From positions 124,001-188,000 of the forward strand of contig JBQELO010000005.1 in the NCBI GenBank assembly GCA_052103955.1: a stretch of 64,000 nt of DNA. Reading direction: 5' to 3'. The stretch is from Paenalcaligenes sp052103955 (GTDB taxonomy: Bacteria > Pseudomonadota > Gammaproteobacteria > Burkholderiales > Burkholderiaceae_B). The notes under the pieces were generated by a model. That model saw only the letters and a program-made list of their open reading frames with translations, ran no database searches and had not been told where the DNA came from. Positions 13,855 to 23,685 of the stretch are shown one piece after another. Positions within the stretch are counted from its first letter, which is position 1. Every line of letters begins with the position of its first letter. The translations under genes were made by a program, and so were the position numbers.

Positions 13855-16115
13855 TAATACTCGCGAATGCAATCCACGTAATAACGGGAGTTACCTTCCG
13901 CATCCGTATCTTGAGCTAACCCGTGTACGTAAGTTTCAAAACCAGGGAACTGGGCATTGAACTCACGCGCGAACTTCAAGTAATCCACAATCATGCGGTT
14001 AAAGCGTTCGCCTGGAATCAACAGCGGAATACCGGGTGGGTACGGTGTTAACAACACACCTGTTACACGGCCTTCCAGCTCATCAATGCCTACACGCTCT
14101 ACTTCGCGGTGCGCCATTTTGGCGTAAGCGTCAGAAGGTTTCATGGCTGGAACCATGTCGCTCAAGTACACCTCGGTAGTCAAACGTGCCAAGTCGTACT
14201 TGCGGTACACCTCGTGGATGCGCTGACACAAATCACGCAAACCAAAACGCTCGTACTGTGGATGCTCTTTGCAGAAATCAGGCAAAATGCGCCACAACGG
14301 TTGGTTGCGATCGTAGTCATCTTTAAACTGCTGCAACGCGGTCAACAAGGTGTTCCAACGGCCTTTGGTAATACCGATGGTGAACAAAATGAAGAAGGAA
14401 TACAGACCCGTTTTTTCCACCACCACGCCGTGTTCAGCCAGATATTTGGACACCAGAGCAGCAGGAATACCCGTATCGGCAAAGGTACCAGAGATATCCA
14501 AGCCGGGGGTGACCACCGTGGCTTTAATAGGATCCAGCATGTTGAAGCCATCAGCCAAGTCACCAAAGCCGTGCCACTCGTCGCCAGACGCTAACAACCA
14601 GTCTTCGCGTGTACCAATGTCTTCGTTAACCAGATGATCGGGGCCCCATACTTTGAACCACCACTCTTCATCACCATACTCGGCATCCACTTTGCGCATG
14701 GCACGGCGGAAATCCAACGCTTCTTTAATACTTTCCTCTACCAGTGCGGTACCGCCCGGAGGCTCCATCATGGCAGCCGCCACATCGCAGGACGCAATAA
14801 TGGCGTACTGTGGTGAGGTAGACGTGTGCATCAGATACGCTTCGTTAAACACGTTGCGATCCAATGGACGGTCTTCGGCATCTTGCACGGTAATTTGCGA
14901 CGCTTGCGACAAACCAGCCAACAGTTTGTGCGTGGAGTGTGTCGCGTAAATCATGGTGTTTTTGCTGCGTGGACGGCCTGGGCCTATCGCGTGCATATCT
15001 TTGTAGAACTCGTGGAAAGCCGCGTGCGGCAACCAAGCTTCGTCAAAGTGCAGCGTATCCAGCGTAGTGCCTAGGGTTTCCTTAATCATCTCCACGTTAT
15101 AGATCACACCATCGTAGGTACTTTGGGTGAGCGTCAAAATACGTGGACGCTTATCGGCAACCAAGCTCGCAAACGGGTTTGCATCAATTTTGCGTTGGAT
15201 GTTATCGGGGTGGAACTCTTCCAGAGGAATAGGACCAATAATCCCCAAGTGGTTACGCGTTGGGCGCAAGAACACAGGGATAGCACCCGTCATGGTGATC
15301 GCATGCAAGATGGACTTGTGACAGTTACGGTCTACTACCACGATGTCATTGTTGGCCACGTTGGCGTGCCACACAATTTTGTTCGATGTAGAAGTACCGT
15401 TGGTCACGAAGAAGCAGTGATCCGCGTGGAAAATACGCGCCGCATTACGCTCGGCTTCAGCCACAGGACCGGTGTGGTCCAGCAACTGACCCAATTCGTC
15501 TACCGCGTTACACACGTCGGCACGCAACATGTTCTCGCCAAAGAATTGGTGGAACATCTGGCCTACTGGGCTTTTCAAGAACGCTACACCACCGGAGTGA
15601 CCGGGACAGTGCCACGAGTACGAACCATCCAAGGCGTATTTGACTAGCTCGCGGAAAAACGGCGGTGCCAAGCTGTCCAAGTACGCACGTGCCTCACGAA
15701 TGATGTGGCGCGCCACGAACTCTGGCGTATCTTCGAACATATGGATGAAACCATGCAGCTCGCGCAGGATATCGTTAGGGATATGCTGCGACGTGCGTGT
15801 CTCACCGTACAAATAAATAGGGATATCTTCATTGCGGAAGCGCAACTCCCCAATGAATTCCCGTAAATTCTGAATGACTGCTGCGACGTCTTCCCGCGAG
15901 TCCACACTGAACTCTTCGTCATCAATGGACAGAATGAATGCGCTAGCACGACTCTGCTGCTGCGCAAAAGAACTAAGGTCACCATAACTGGTGACCCCTA
16001 ACACTTCCACCCCTTCGGCCTCTATGGCATCGGCTAATGCTCGGATGCCCAGGCCGGAGGCGTTCTCGGAACGATAATCTTCGTCAATGATGACGATAGG
16101 AAAACGAAATTTCAT
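13854..16115 (-). CDS. Orn/Lys/Arg decarboxylase family protein (PLP-dependent)
   Basis: A 753-residue fold-type I PLP enzyme of the large basic-amino-acid decarboxylase family. An N-terminal receiver-like wing domain (about 1-130) is followed by the catalytic domain with SWHCPGHSGGVAFLKSP (167-183), FFVTNGTSTSNK, the cofactor-binding LHFDEAW (355-361) and the Schiff-base lysine Lys397 in THSTHKLLAGLSQ. Arginine, lysine and ornithine specificity cannot be told apart safely by eye. It follows dcd by 10 bases, and AGGAG precedes its ATG. Likely roles are polyamine or cadaverine formation or acid resistance; no cognate antiporter gene is adjacent. Confidence 0.9.
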   Translation of the reverse strand: MKFRFPIVIIDEDYRSENASGLGIRALADAIEAEGVEVLGVTSYGDLSSFAQQQSRASAFILSIDDEEFSVDSREDVAAVIQNLREFIGELRFRNEDIPIYLYGETRTSQHIPNDILRELHGFIHMFEDTPEFVARHIIREARAYLDSLAPPFFRELVKYALDGSYSWHCPGHSGGVAFLKSPVGQMFHQFFGENMLRADVCNAVDELGQLLDHTGPVAEAERNAARIFHADHCFFVTNGTSTSNKIVWHANVANNDIVVVDRNCHKSILHAITMTGAIPVFLRPTRNHLGIIGPIPLEEFHPDNIQRKIDANPFASLVADKRPRILTLTQSTYDGVIYNVEMIKETLGTTLDTLHFDEAWLPHAAFHEFYKDMHAIGPGRPRSKNTMIYATHSTHKLLAGLSQASQITVQDAEDRPLDRNVFNEAYLMHTSTSPQYAIIASCDVAAAMMEPPGGTALVEESIKEALDFRRAMRKVDAEYGDEEWWFKVWGPDHLVNEDIGTREDWLLASGDEWHGFGDLADGFNMLDPIKATVVTPGLDISGTFADTGIPAALVSKYLAEHGVVVEKTGLYSFFILFTIGITKGRWNTLLTALQQFKDDYDRNQPLWRILPDFCKEHPQYERFGLRDLCQRIHEVYRKYDLARLTTEVYLSDMVPAMKPSDAYAKMAHREVERVGIDELEGRVTGVLLTPYPPGIPLLIPGERFNRMIVDYLKFAREFNAQFPGFETYVHGLAQDTDAEGNSRYYVDCIREY

Positions 16116-16125
16116 GCCACAGCTC

Positions 16126-16692
16126 CTAAGTGCGAGGCAGGGTTACACCACGCTGACCCTGGTATTTACCACCACGGTCTTTGTACGACACTTCACAAAC
16201 TTGATCGCCACCAACAAAAAGCATCTGCGCACAACCTTCGCCCGCGTAAATTTTGGCGGGTAATGGGGTTGTGTTCGAGAACTCTAAAGTGACGTGACCT
16301 TCCCACTCTGGTTCCAGTGGTGTGACGTTGACGATAATACCGCAACGCGCATACGTACTTTTACCCAGACAAATGGTCAATACATCACGAGGAATACGGA
16401 AATACTCCACAGTACGAGCTAATGCAAAAGAGTTCGGCGGAATAATGCACACATCACCCACGAAATCCACAAACGAACCCTCGTCGAAATTCTTAGGGTC
16501 CACGATAGTGGAGTTAATGTTGGTGAATATCTTGAACTCATTAGCACAACGTACATCGTAACCATAACTACTAGTACCGTAGCTTACGATTTTTTCGCCA
16601 TTTACCGCACGCACTTGGCCTGCTTCATACGGCTCTATCATGCCATGTTGTTCAGCTTGTTCACGAATCCAACGATCACTTTTAATACTCAT
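16126..16692 (-). CDS. dcd: dCTP deaminase
   Basis: Deaminates dCTP to dUTP, the main source of dUMP for thymidylate synthase in many proteobacteria. The 188 residues carry the family core: LGKSTYARCGIIVNVTPLEPEWEGHVTLEFSN with the catalytic Glu in the last strand, then AGEGCAQMLF. GAGGG precedes the start. It lies 73 bases downstream of tamB and 10 bases upstream of the decarboxylase gene, in the same direction. Confidence 0.95.
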   Translation of the reverse strand: MSIKSDRWIREQAEQHGMIEPYEAGQVRAVNGEKIVSYGTSSYGYDVRCANEFKIFTNINSTIVDPKNFDEGSFVDFVGDVCIIPPNSFALARTVEYFRIPRDVLTICLGKSTYARCGIIVNVTPLEPEWEGHVTLEFSNTTPLPAKIYAGEGCAQMLFVGGDQVCEVSYKDRGGKYQGQRGVTLPRT

Positions 16693-16765
16693 ATTTCCCT
16701 CTATGATGTAAGGCGCTATTTTATGCTTTTACAGCACAAATGCAGCATCACAACATGAATAACCT

Positions 16766-19700
16766 TTAATCCGTGGAAGAGAACCAACGGTACACCAAAG
16801 CCAAGCCATTAATGGTGCCCACATTCAGTTCCGCCGTGAGCCTACGCGTAAGCTGGTAACTGGCTCTACCCACTGTTCCTGTGTCAGACAAAGCCTGCTG
16901 CACACTTAGTGTAATGTTGGAACCAATCTGTTTACTAATCTGTAAAAACTGACGTTCCATATCGGTAGTACCGCTGTCCAAACTACCAATCGTACTTTCC
17001 ACAGGCAAGATACTCCCTGCGCTACCCAGCTCACCCGACTTCATGGTGACTTCATCAATACCAAACTTACGGTAGAACGGCTCACCCGTATCATCGCCAC
17101 CTATAAAGGAGGTACCTACCGAGAACAACAGCGCCAAATCATTACCGTTGTCATCAGTACCGTGACCGAACAACAGCCACGAGAGTTTTTCTACGTTATC
17201 CACATCGGGATACGATACCAAATCGATACGCGGTCTGCGTGCTGTACCTACCACTTTCACGCCAGCCTGTACGGCGAGCCCAGTACGTAACGCCTCTATG
17301 TCCAAGATAGGGTTAGTAATATCACCTTGGAACGTAATAGAACCTCGGCGTAACTGCAAACGTTGACCATATTGTTCAATGGCACCACCACGTGTGCGCA
17401 ATGCACCGAAACCGTTCAACTGGCCATCAAACATACTGACCCGCAACTGCCCCACCAAACCTGAGTTCACACCGTAGCCGGTTAAGTAAAAACGAGGGCC
17501 TAAATCTACCTCTACGTTCATACTTAAATCGGTAGTGCTTGGCGGCGGTTGCTCTTCTAACGTTTGCCCTGCTCGCAAAATAACAATATCGCTATCAATG
17601 GTGGGAATACCACCCAGCATATCCAAGTTAAACCAACCTGCATCCACCGTGACCTTACCGGTTAAGGCAATTTGCGGCATCACCAAGTTAGCATCGATGT
17701 TACCACTCACCATCGCATACCTATCGGCACGCTGCAAAATGGGGTAGCGGAATAGCTCGGTTAAGAACTTACCGGTAGAGCTTTCTAAATCCCATTCACC
17801 AGACACTTTCAGGAAGCCACCCTTGGCGTCTGGGTTTTCAGTAACCCATGTAGCCGTACGCCACTCTTTGGGTTCCACCCGCAACACGGCGGGGAAATAC
17901 AGCTGATCCAGAATAAAGCGCTGGTTGTCTAAACGTGCATCCAAGCTACCGTCTAGTAAGCGTATACCGTCATCCAACCTCGTCACTCGTAACTCACGGC
18001 CTTGTATATGACCTTGGCTAGAGAAATAGCCAGACGGGCGCATCTCCATATCTAGCTTGGCATTCAAACGCCCGCGTAACTCCATGGCGTCACCCAAGAT
18101 CAGATTCGTCCACCCCAAATCGGCCACATCAGCCTCAATAGTGGCTTTCACCAGATCGGAGTCACGCAAATGAAAACCTTGCTCAGGCGTGAAGCGCAAC
18201 AAAGCGTTCACATTGCCTACCACTTGGCCCATTTTGCTGGTTTTGATCGCCAGACTCGCCTGTACCCTACTATCAGAACCTGTGGGCACTAAGTTCACCT
18301 GCAAGCCCAACTCGGTTAACCCTAATGGGAAAGAGGGGTCGGCTGGGATCATGATATCGCCCGCCAAATGGCGCACTGAAATCTGCCCACCTAAGGCACC
18401 TTGGAAACGCACGTTCCAATCGGCCTCCATGCGCAAGTCTTCCAAACGGTTAGTTTGGTTGCTAGCTCGTAAATCTTTGACACCCCCACGCTGTTCTGCA
18501 GCGTTATCCAAACCTAATTTGGTTTGCAATAACTTCAAACGCGTAGGTGAAATAGAGAAAGGCTCTAACTTACCTGCCGTCTGCCAATTTTCACCGTCTA
18601 GTGCCGACAACTGATGCACTAAGGTGACCCACGGCTGATCATTCAAATAACTTTGTATGCGTGTAGCCTCGGCTTTGAACTGTAAAGGCTTATCGCCCTC
18701 GGGCAACTGTAAAAAAAGAGGCCATTTGCTTAAGGTTTGGATGCCCAAACCAGAATGGTTCACTTTTAGCCGCTCTACGCCTGCACGCCACTGTATGGGT
18801 TGGTCGGCCACGTAGGTCAACACACCATCCAACGCCACATCCACATCCACGGGCCCTTGGCCTAACTCTTGTTCAGCGGCATCACCACCTAAGTCATACT
18901 TAGCTTTAAGTGCCAAACTATGCTGAACCATACCGCCTTTAACTTGGCCTTTTACCGATGCGGCCCCTACACTGCTCAAACTGCTTAGAATTTGCTCTGC
19001 TGCGGGCAACGCTATATCTAGCGTGAGCACATCAGACGCCTTACCAAAACCGCCTGCCACCACTACTGAGTTACGGCCTAATTTCAGTTGTATATCGCTG
19101 TTCAACAACTGATACCCCGCCCAGTCAGGCATGCCAGTAGGTGCTGGGCCCGCTTGGGCTTCTAGCGCCACTTTGCCACTCAAAGCTTGTGCATTCCACC
19201 GTGAACCGTCATGCAGGGCTACATTCAGCTTGGCATTTTCCAATGCCATTTCTGGTTTTAAGCGCACATCGTAATCGGCATCTAGGCTTAACAACGCCGG
19301 CAGCGATGCATCCTCTAGCAACGCTGCTACATCAAGGTTTTTACTGTGTACAGTGCCTTGCAATCTATCCAAACCTGCGTCATCAGACCACTCCACATTG
19401 GCCTTCAACTCGGTGTCGCTACCTATTTGCAAATTCACCAAGGCTTGACGCAATGGCATGGCGGCCTCGGGTAGTAAATCTGCCCCGGCCTCTAGGTTAA
19501 TACCCTGACCATGCCCTTCCACACTAATTTTTGCACCTTCTAGTGAGCCTTCCACACCCGCTTGTAAGGTGAACTCACATGCAGGGGTTGTGTCATCCGC
19601 ACCCGTGGGTTTGGTTGTCTCGCCTAAACCCGGTAAATACTCTTGCGCACAAATCATGGCGTCATGCTGAACACTGCTTGCATTCACACTTAACGCTGCT

Positions 19701-20332
19701 TGTACTGGCCATGGTGCTGCTAACTTATCGCTATAGGCTTGTAACTGTACTGCCGCACGTATCTGCTCATACACCACATCCAAACTGCTAATGGATAGGT
19801 TGGCCTGCCCATCGATCAAACTGGCAGCAGCCGTGAACGCCCCTACCGTCACCGGCAGCGCGTTACCATCTTGAGTAAAGTCCAAAGTGCCCAAGGCCAA
19901 TTTATCCACCTGAATACTGACAGGTAAGCTAGGCATTTCAAACGGTGTATCAGAAGGAGGCTCTGGCTGGTCATCAGGCTGTGTTTCTAACGCGACGGCC
20001 AAATCCTTTACCGATAACTCTCGTACATGCACTTTACGCTGCAACAAGGCTGGCCATAAGATTTCCAGCTTGGCATCGGTTACTGCAACGGCGGTGCCCG
20101 GCAAATTAATATTGAGGCTCTCTATCTGCACACCTTCCCAGATAGATCCCTGTATGCCACGTACTTCACCGTCTACAAACGATACCCCTGTGCGCAATAA
20201 CCACTGCGTCCCCGGTTGTGTCGCCAATGCCCAATACAAAAAGCCGCACACAATGGACAGCAGTAGCACCACAACAGGGCCTACCCAAAATACAAATTTC
20301 CACAATAGGGATTTTTTGCTTCGTTTGCTCAA
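16766..20332 (-). CDS. tamB: Translocation and assembly module subunit TamB (AsmA-like)
   Basis: A 1188-residue envelope-spanning protein that partners TamA and takes part in outer-membrane assembly and phospholipid transport. One N-terminal transmembrane anchor (about residues 12-35, FVFWVGPVVVLLLSIVCGFLYWAL) is followed by a long beta-rich body of repeated strands and the C-terminal DUF490 domain (about 850-1188), with SWLLFGHGTDDNG and a final aromatic-rich strand LALVYRWFSSTD typical of the family. The start overlaps the tamA stop by 4 bases, which implies coupled synthesis. Length is in the usual range (about 1200-1400), at the short end. Confidence 0.93.
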   Translation of the reverse strand: MSKRSKKSLLWKFVFWVGPVVVLLLSIVCGFLYWALATQPGTQWLLRTGVSFVDGEVRGIQGSIWEGVQIESLNINLPGTAVAVTDAKLEILWPALLQRKVHVRELSVKDLAVALETQPDDQPEPPSDTPFEMPSLPVSIQVDKLALGTLDFTQDGNALPVTVGAFTAAASLIDGQANLSISSLDVVYEQIRAAVQLQAYSDKLAAPWPVQAALSVNASSVQHDAMICAQEYLPGLGETTKPTGADDTTPACEFTLQAGVEGSLEGAKISVEGHGQGINLEAGADLLPEAAMPLRQALVNLQIGSDTELKANVEWSDDAGLDRLQGTVHSKNLDVAALLEDASLPALLSLDADYDVRLKPEMALENAKLNVALHDGSRWNAQALSGKVALEAQAGPAPTGMPDWAGYQLLNSDIQLKLGRNSVVVAGGFGKASDVLTLDIALPAAEQILSSLSSVGAASVKGQVKGGMVQHSLALKAKYDLGGDAAEQELGQGPVDVDVALDGVLTYVADQPIQWRAGVERLKVNHSGLGIQTLSKWPLFLQLPEGDKPLQFKAEATRIQSYLNDQPWVTLVHQLSALDGENWQTAGKLEPFSISPTRLKLLQTKLGLDNAAEQRGGVKDLRASNQTNRLEDLRMEADWNVRFQGALGGQISVRHLAGDIMIPADPSFPLGLTELGLQVNLVPTGSDSRVQASLAIKTSKMGQVVGNVNALLRFTPEQGFHLRDSDLVKATIEADVADLGWTNLILGDAMELRGRLNAKLDMEMRPSGYFSSQGHIQGRELRVTRLDDGIRLLDGSLDARLDNQRFILDQLYFPAVLRVEPKEWRTATWVTENPDAKGGFLKVSGEWDLESSTGKFLTELFRYPILQRADRYAMVSGNIDANLVMPQIALTGKVTVDAGWFNLDMLGGIPTIDSDIVILRAGQTLEEQPPPSTTDLSMNVEVDLGPRFYLTGYGVNSGLVGQLRVSMFDGQLNGFGALRTRGGAIEQYGQRLQLRRGSITFQGDITNPILDIEALRTGLAVQAGVKVVGTARRPRIDLVSYPDVDNVEKLSWLLFGHGTDDNGNDLALLFSVGTSFIGGDDTGEPFYRKFGIDEVTMKSGELGSAGSILPVESTIGSLDSGTTDMERQFLQISKQIGSNITLSVQQALSDTGTVGRASYQLTRRLTAELNVGTINGLALVYRWFSSTD

Positions 20333-22098
20333 AACGCGATCCCCAGTGAAAAGTGCAAGCGCAGTTTGTGGTCACGTTGACCATAGGCTACGTCCACATA
20401 AATAGGACCAGCTGGCGTGCGCACTGCGGCGCCTAAACCGTAACCCAAATAGGCTTTCATATCCCCAAACGACTCGGCTGCATCACCCACATCCACAAAG
20501 CCAGTCACACCAAACATGCTGGTGAAGTAATGCGTATATTCCACACTAGCTACTGCCAAAGTAGGCGCACCGATTACCGCTCCCCCTTGGTTTCGCCCAA
20601 TACTTTGATAGCTATAACCACGAATGCTGCGTGCACCCCCAGTTCTAAACCCGAAATCAGGCGGCACGTTTTCATTGTCGCGCCACACTTTACCCACTTC
20701 ACCCCTAATGGTCAGCACATCATTGTCACCCACCGGCCACCACTGCTGAGCACGCAAGCTCGCACGATAAAAGGGTTCTGTTTTTTTCAGGCTCACACCG
20801 GTTGCTAGGTTCAGATCCAACAAATTGCCGGATGTAGGGTCATACAGACTATCCACATCGCGACGCAACCACTGCCACGTACCGATGACCGATGGCGTTT
20901 TAAAACTTCTGCCGCCATCGATACGGTTTTCATCCCATGAACCAATCAGGCTCCACTGCACTTTATAGTCCACACCTGCACGACTTTTACGCTCGTGACT
21001 AAGCTTCCAACCGGCAGCCAAACGCGTGGTTTCCAAACCTTGTACGTCTTCATGCTGTACTAATACACCCAGACTATTCTGGTAGCCTCCAATGGTAGGA
21101 GGCAAGTACACATCGGTGAAGAAACGCTGGCGGTTTTTATCTACACCAATCCCTGTTTCTGTCCAGACGGGCAAACCAAACACCACGTTTTGCCTATACA
21201 AGCCTTCCGCACGTACGCCATGATCACTGTCGGCACCCAACGAACCAGTAAATCGGTAAGCAGGAGCTTCCGTTACCCGAATGCTCACGGGTATTTCTAC
21301 CTCACCATCGGCTCGCACACGTTGATTAGGCGAACTTTCATCTAGGGTGACAAACGCCCCCATGAAGAAACTGGTGTTTTGCAGCGCCTGCTGCCATTCA
21401 TCTAGTTTGTCTTGATCGTAGGGATCGCCCGGGTTATAGCGCACATAGCGTTCGATCAGGCTTGCTGGCACACGCTTCAAGCCCGAGGTATACATTTCCC
21501 CCATACGCACACGCGGCCCACTGCGAATAGCCAGCTCTAAATCGGCTTTGCCTTCTTCAGCATGCACAACGGCTCGTGTTTGTTCGTAACGGGCGAAATA
21601 AAAATCTTTGCTTTTGACACTGATCAGCAAATCTTGTTTGGCGCTGGACCACTGATTATTCAAAAACACATCGCCGACTTTTAACGGCCAATCGGCACGC
21701 AAGCCTTCCACCCGCACAGCGAATTCAGGCTTTTCTATTTGTCCGCTCAGTTTGATATCTACCTTACTGACCACAGTGCGTTCACCGGGTTGAATTAAGA
21801 TATCCCAGGTTTCTTGCTCATCAATCTCCCCAATTTCTACCGTGACAATAGCGTCGTAGTAACCTTGGGTTTGCAAGGCAGAAACTGTGGCGTCATGTGC
21901 TCGACGGCGCAGACGCGACACTTCAGATAAGTCTTGATCTTCTGCCAGACGGGTGATGGCCTCCACGGCACCATGGATGACACGCAACGCATCGGGGCCA
22001 ACGCCACCAGGATCAATCACAACCTCAGGCACCATCGCGGCGCTTACGCTCTGACTACATGCCAGAGCGAGCATCCACCCCGCCGTGCGTACACCCAT
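20329..22098 (-). CDS. tamA: Outer-membrane TamA (BamA/Omp85 family)
   Basis: A 589-residue outer-membrane beta-barrel protein. A signal peptide (about 1-20, ending SVSAA) is followed by POTRA domains (about 30-270) and a C-terminal 16-strand barrel. The barrel carries the family motif GARSIRGYSYQSIG and ends in a strand with terminal Phe (LHFSLGIAF), the recognition signal for outer-membrane insertion. It is coupled to tamB by overlap and lies 26 bases after apbC. Confidence 0.95.
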   Translation of the reverse strand: MGVRTAGWMLALACSQSVSAAMVPEVVIDPGGVGPDALRVIHGAVEAITRLAEDQDLSEVSRLRRRAHDATVSALQTQGYYDAIVTVEIGEIDEQETWDILIQPGERTVVSKVDIKLSGQIEKPEFAVRVEGLRADWPLKVGDVFLNNQWSSAKQDLLISVKSKDFYFARYEQTRAVVHAEEGKADLELAIRSGPRVRMGEMYTSGLKRVPASLIERYVRYNPGDPYDQDKLDEWQQALQNTSFFMGAFVTLDESSPNQRVRADGEVEIPVSIRVTEAPAYRFTGSLGADSDHGVRAEGLYRQNVVFGLPVWTETGIGVDKNRQRFFTDVYLPPTIGGYQNSLGVLVQHEDVQGLETTRLAAGWKLSHERKSRAGVDYKVQWSLIGSWDENRIDGGRSFKTPSVIGTWQWLRRDVDSLYDPTSGNLLDLNLATGVSLKKTEPFYRASLRAQQWWPVGDNDVLTIRGEVGKVWRDNENVPPDFGFRTGGARSIRGYSYQSIGRNQGGAVIGAPTLAVASVEYTHYFTSMFGVTGFVDVGDAAESFGDMKAYLGYGLGAAVRTPAGPIYVDVAYGQRDHKLRLHFSLGIAF

Positions 22099-22124
22099 AA
22101 AAACCCGCCTGTACCAGAATTATC

Positions 22125-23213
22125 TTATAAAGCTCGGGGCACAACCTTTGGTCGTTGTCCCGACATATCCACGGGCAATATCGCCACATTCGCTGCCACA
22201 CGACTGGCGATTTCATGATAAATCGCTGCCTCGCGACTTTGCGGAGCCGCCAAAACCGTAGGTAAACCCGAATCAGTTTGTTCCCGAATACTCATCGCCA
22301 AAGGCAGTGCCCCCAGCCAGGGTACATTGTACTGACTTGCCATATCACGACCACCATGTTTACCAAAAATTGCTTCTTCGTGACCGCACTGGCTACACAC
22401 GTGTACCGACATGTTTTCCACCACGCCTAAGACTGGCACATCTACTTTTTGAAACATTTTCAACCCTTTACGGGCGTCGATCAGCGCCATGTCTTGTGGT
22501 GTAGTCACGACGACAGCTGCCGTCAGTGGCACCTTCTGCGACAAGGTCAACGCAATGTCACCCGTACCGGGAGGCATATCGATGATCAGGTAATCCAAAT
22601 CTTCCCACGCTGTTTGCGTTAACAGCTGCAACAAGGCCTGAGTCACCATAGGACCGCGCCAAATAGCAGGCGCATCGTCGTCAATCAGAAAACCGATGGA
22701 ATTAGCCTGTAGGCCATGCCCGATCATCGGTTTCATCATGTTTTCTGGCGTCATCTGTGGCTTGCCACTTAGCCCCAGCATGGTAGGTACGCTAGGGCCA
22801 TAGATATCCGCATCCAACAAGCCCACGCGCGCGCCTTGCATATGCAAAGCCAATGCCAAGTTCACCGAGGTGGTGCTCTTACCCACACCGCCTTTACCCG
22901 ACGCCACCGCAATAATGTTGCGCACATTGCCCATAGGACGCAGGTCAGGCTGCACAGCGTGCGTGACCACTTTCAACCCCAAGGTAAGTTTGCCCAACGT
23001 TACCCCTACGGTTTCCAAGGCTGGAACCAAGCGTTCTTTAAACTGCTCAGGCCCTGTGCTATCTGTGGTGTAGCCCAGATTCAATGCTATATCTGCAACT
23101 TGTCCATTGAGCGTGACACAGCAGCTTTCTGGGCTGACTTCCAATTTCTTACGTGTATAGGGATCCGTTACGTTACGTAACGCATTCACCACATCAACTG
23201 TGTTTACATTCAT
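22125..23213 (-). CDS. apbC: Iron-sulfur cluster carrier protein ApbC (Mrp/NBP35 family)
   Basis: A P-loop ATPase that carries and transfers Fe-S clusters. The 362 residues start with a MIP18/DUF59-like domain (about 5-80), followed by the deviant Walker A GKGGVGKST at 106-114, GLLDADIYGPSVPTMLG, and the cluster-binding pair Cys273-x-x-Cys276 (HVCSQCGHEE). It is divergent from the small membrane protein at 23320 and is probably first in the tam-dcd run. AGGA lies about 10 bases before the start. Confidence 0.95.
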   Translation of the reverse strand: MNVNTVDVVNALRNVTDPYTRKKLEVSPESCCVTLNGQVADIALNLGYTTDSTGPEQFKERLVPALETVGVTLGKLTLGLKVVTHAVQPDLRPMGNVRNIIAVASGKGGVGKSTTSVNLALALHMQGARVGLLDADIYGPSVPTMLGLSGKPQMTPENMMKPMIGHGLQANSIGFLIDDDAPAIWRGPMVTQALLQLLTQTAWEDLDYLIIDMPPGTGDIALTLSQKVPLTAAVVVTTPQDMALIDARKGLKMFQKVDVPVLGVVENMSVHVCSQCGHEEAIFGKHGGRDMASQYNVPWLGALPLAMSIREQTDSGLPTVLAAPQSREAAIYHEIASRVAANVAILPVDMSGQRPKVVPRAL

Positions 23214-23319
23214 TTAATCATCATCCTGCACAGATACGTGCTAACACTACAACAACCGCTCAATTTAAAATAGCGGGACGAGGGAATTTTTTGCATCAAA
23301 AGCTGTCATACTTAATGCT

Positions 23320-23598
23320 ATGAATACATTTACTCAAATACTCCGAGCTGTACTATTCGCAATGCTGACTGTCATAGGCATGATTATGGCGGTTATTTTC
23401 ATGGCGTCTACAGCCCTTGCCATTGCCATCCTATATATAGTTGCGCGTATTAGTGGCCGACCATTTGGTATTCGCTCCTACTGGCAAAACCGCCGTCGTC
23501 CTAACCCTGCCCAAGCGTTTCAAGAGCGCCAGCAGAATAAGGCCAGACCGCCCAAGCCACAAAATGTCAGCGACATAGAGATGCGCGAACTCAACTAG
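23320..23598 (+). CDS. Small membrane protein of unknown function
   Basis: 92 residues. One long or two closely packed transmembrane segments span about residues 8-42 (LRAVLFAMLTVIGMIMAVIF, then STALAIAILYIVA). A strongly basic, Pro- and Gln-rich cytoplasmic tail follows (RSYWQNRRRPNPAQAFQERQ, KARPPKP) with an acidic end. I do not recognise a family. No good Shine-Dalgarno is visible before the ATG. Its codon usage resembles the neighbours and it fills a clean gap between divergent apbC and metG, which supports a real gene. A Gly-rich or porin-like role cannot be inferred. Confidence 0.6.
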   Translation: MNTFTQILRAVLFAMLTVIGMIMAVIFMASTALAIAILYIVARISGRPFGIRSYWQNRRRPNPAQAFQERQQNKARPPKPQNVSDIEMRELN

Positions 23599-23685
23599 CA
23601 GATTTTTACCACAGCATCTGCTATCCTTTCTGGGCTCCCCTCAGCAGCATGAGGGTATACCCTTCTTTAACCCTATATAAAGCAT

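Noticed and set aside
15123..15647. Long antisense frame (174 codons) opposite the Orn/Lys/Arg decarboxylase gene
   Set aside because: It is opposite a strongly conserved enzyme and its translation is rich in His, Arg and Thr with no domain pattern; an antisense shadow of biased codons.
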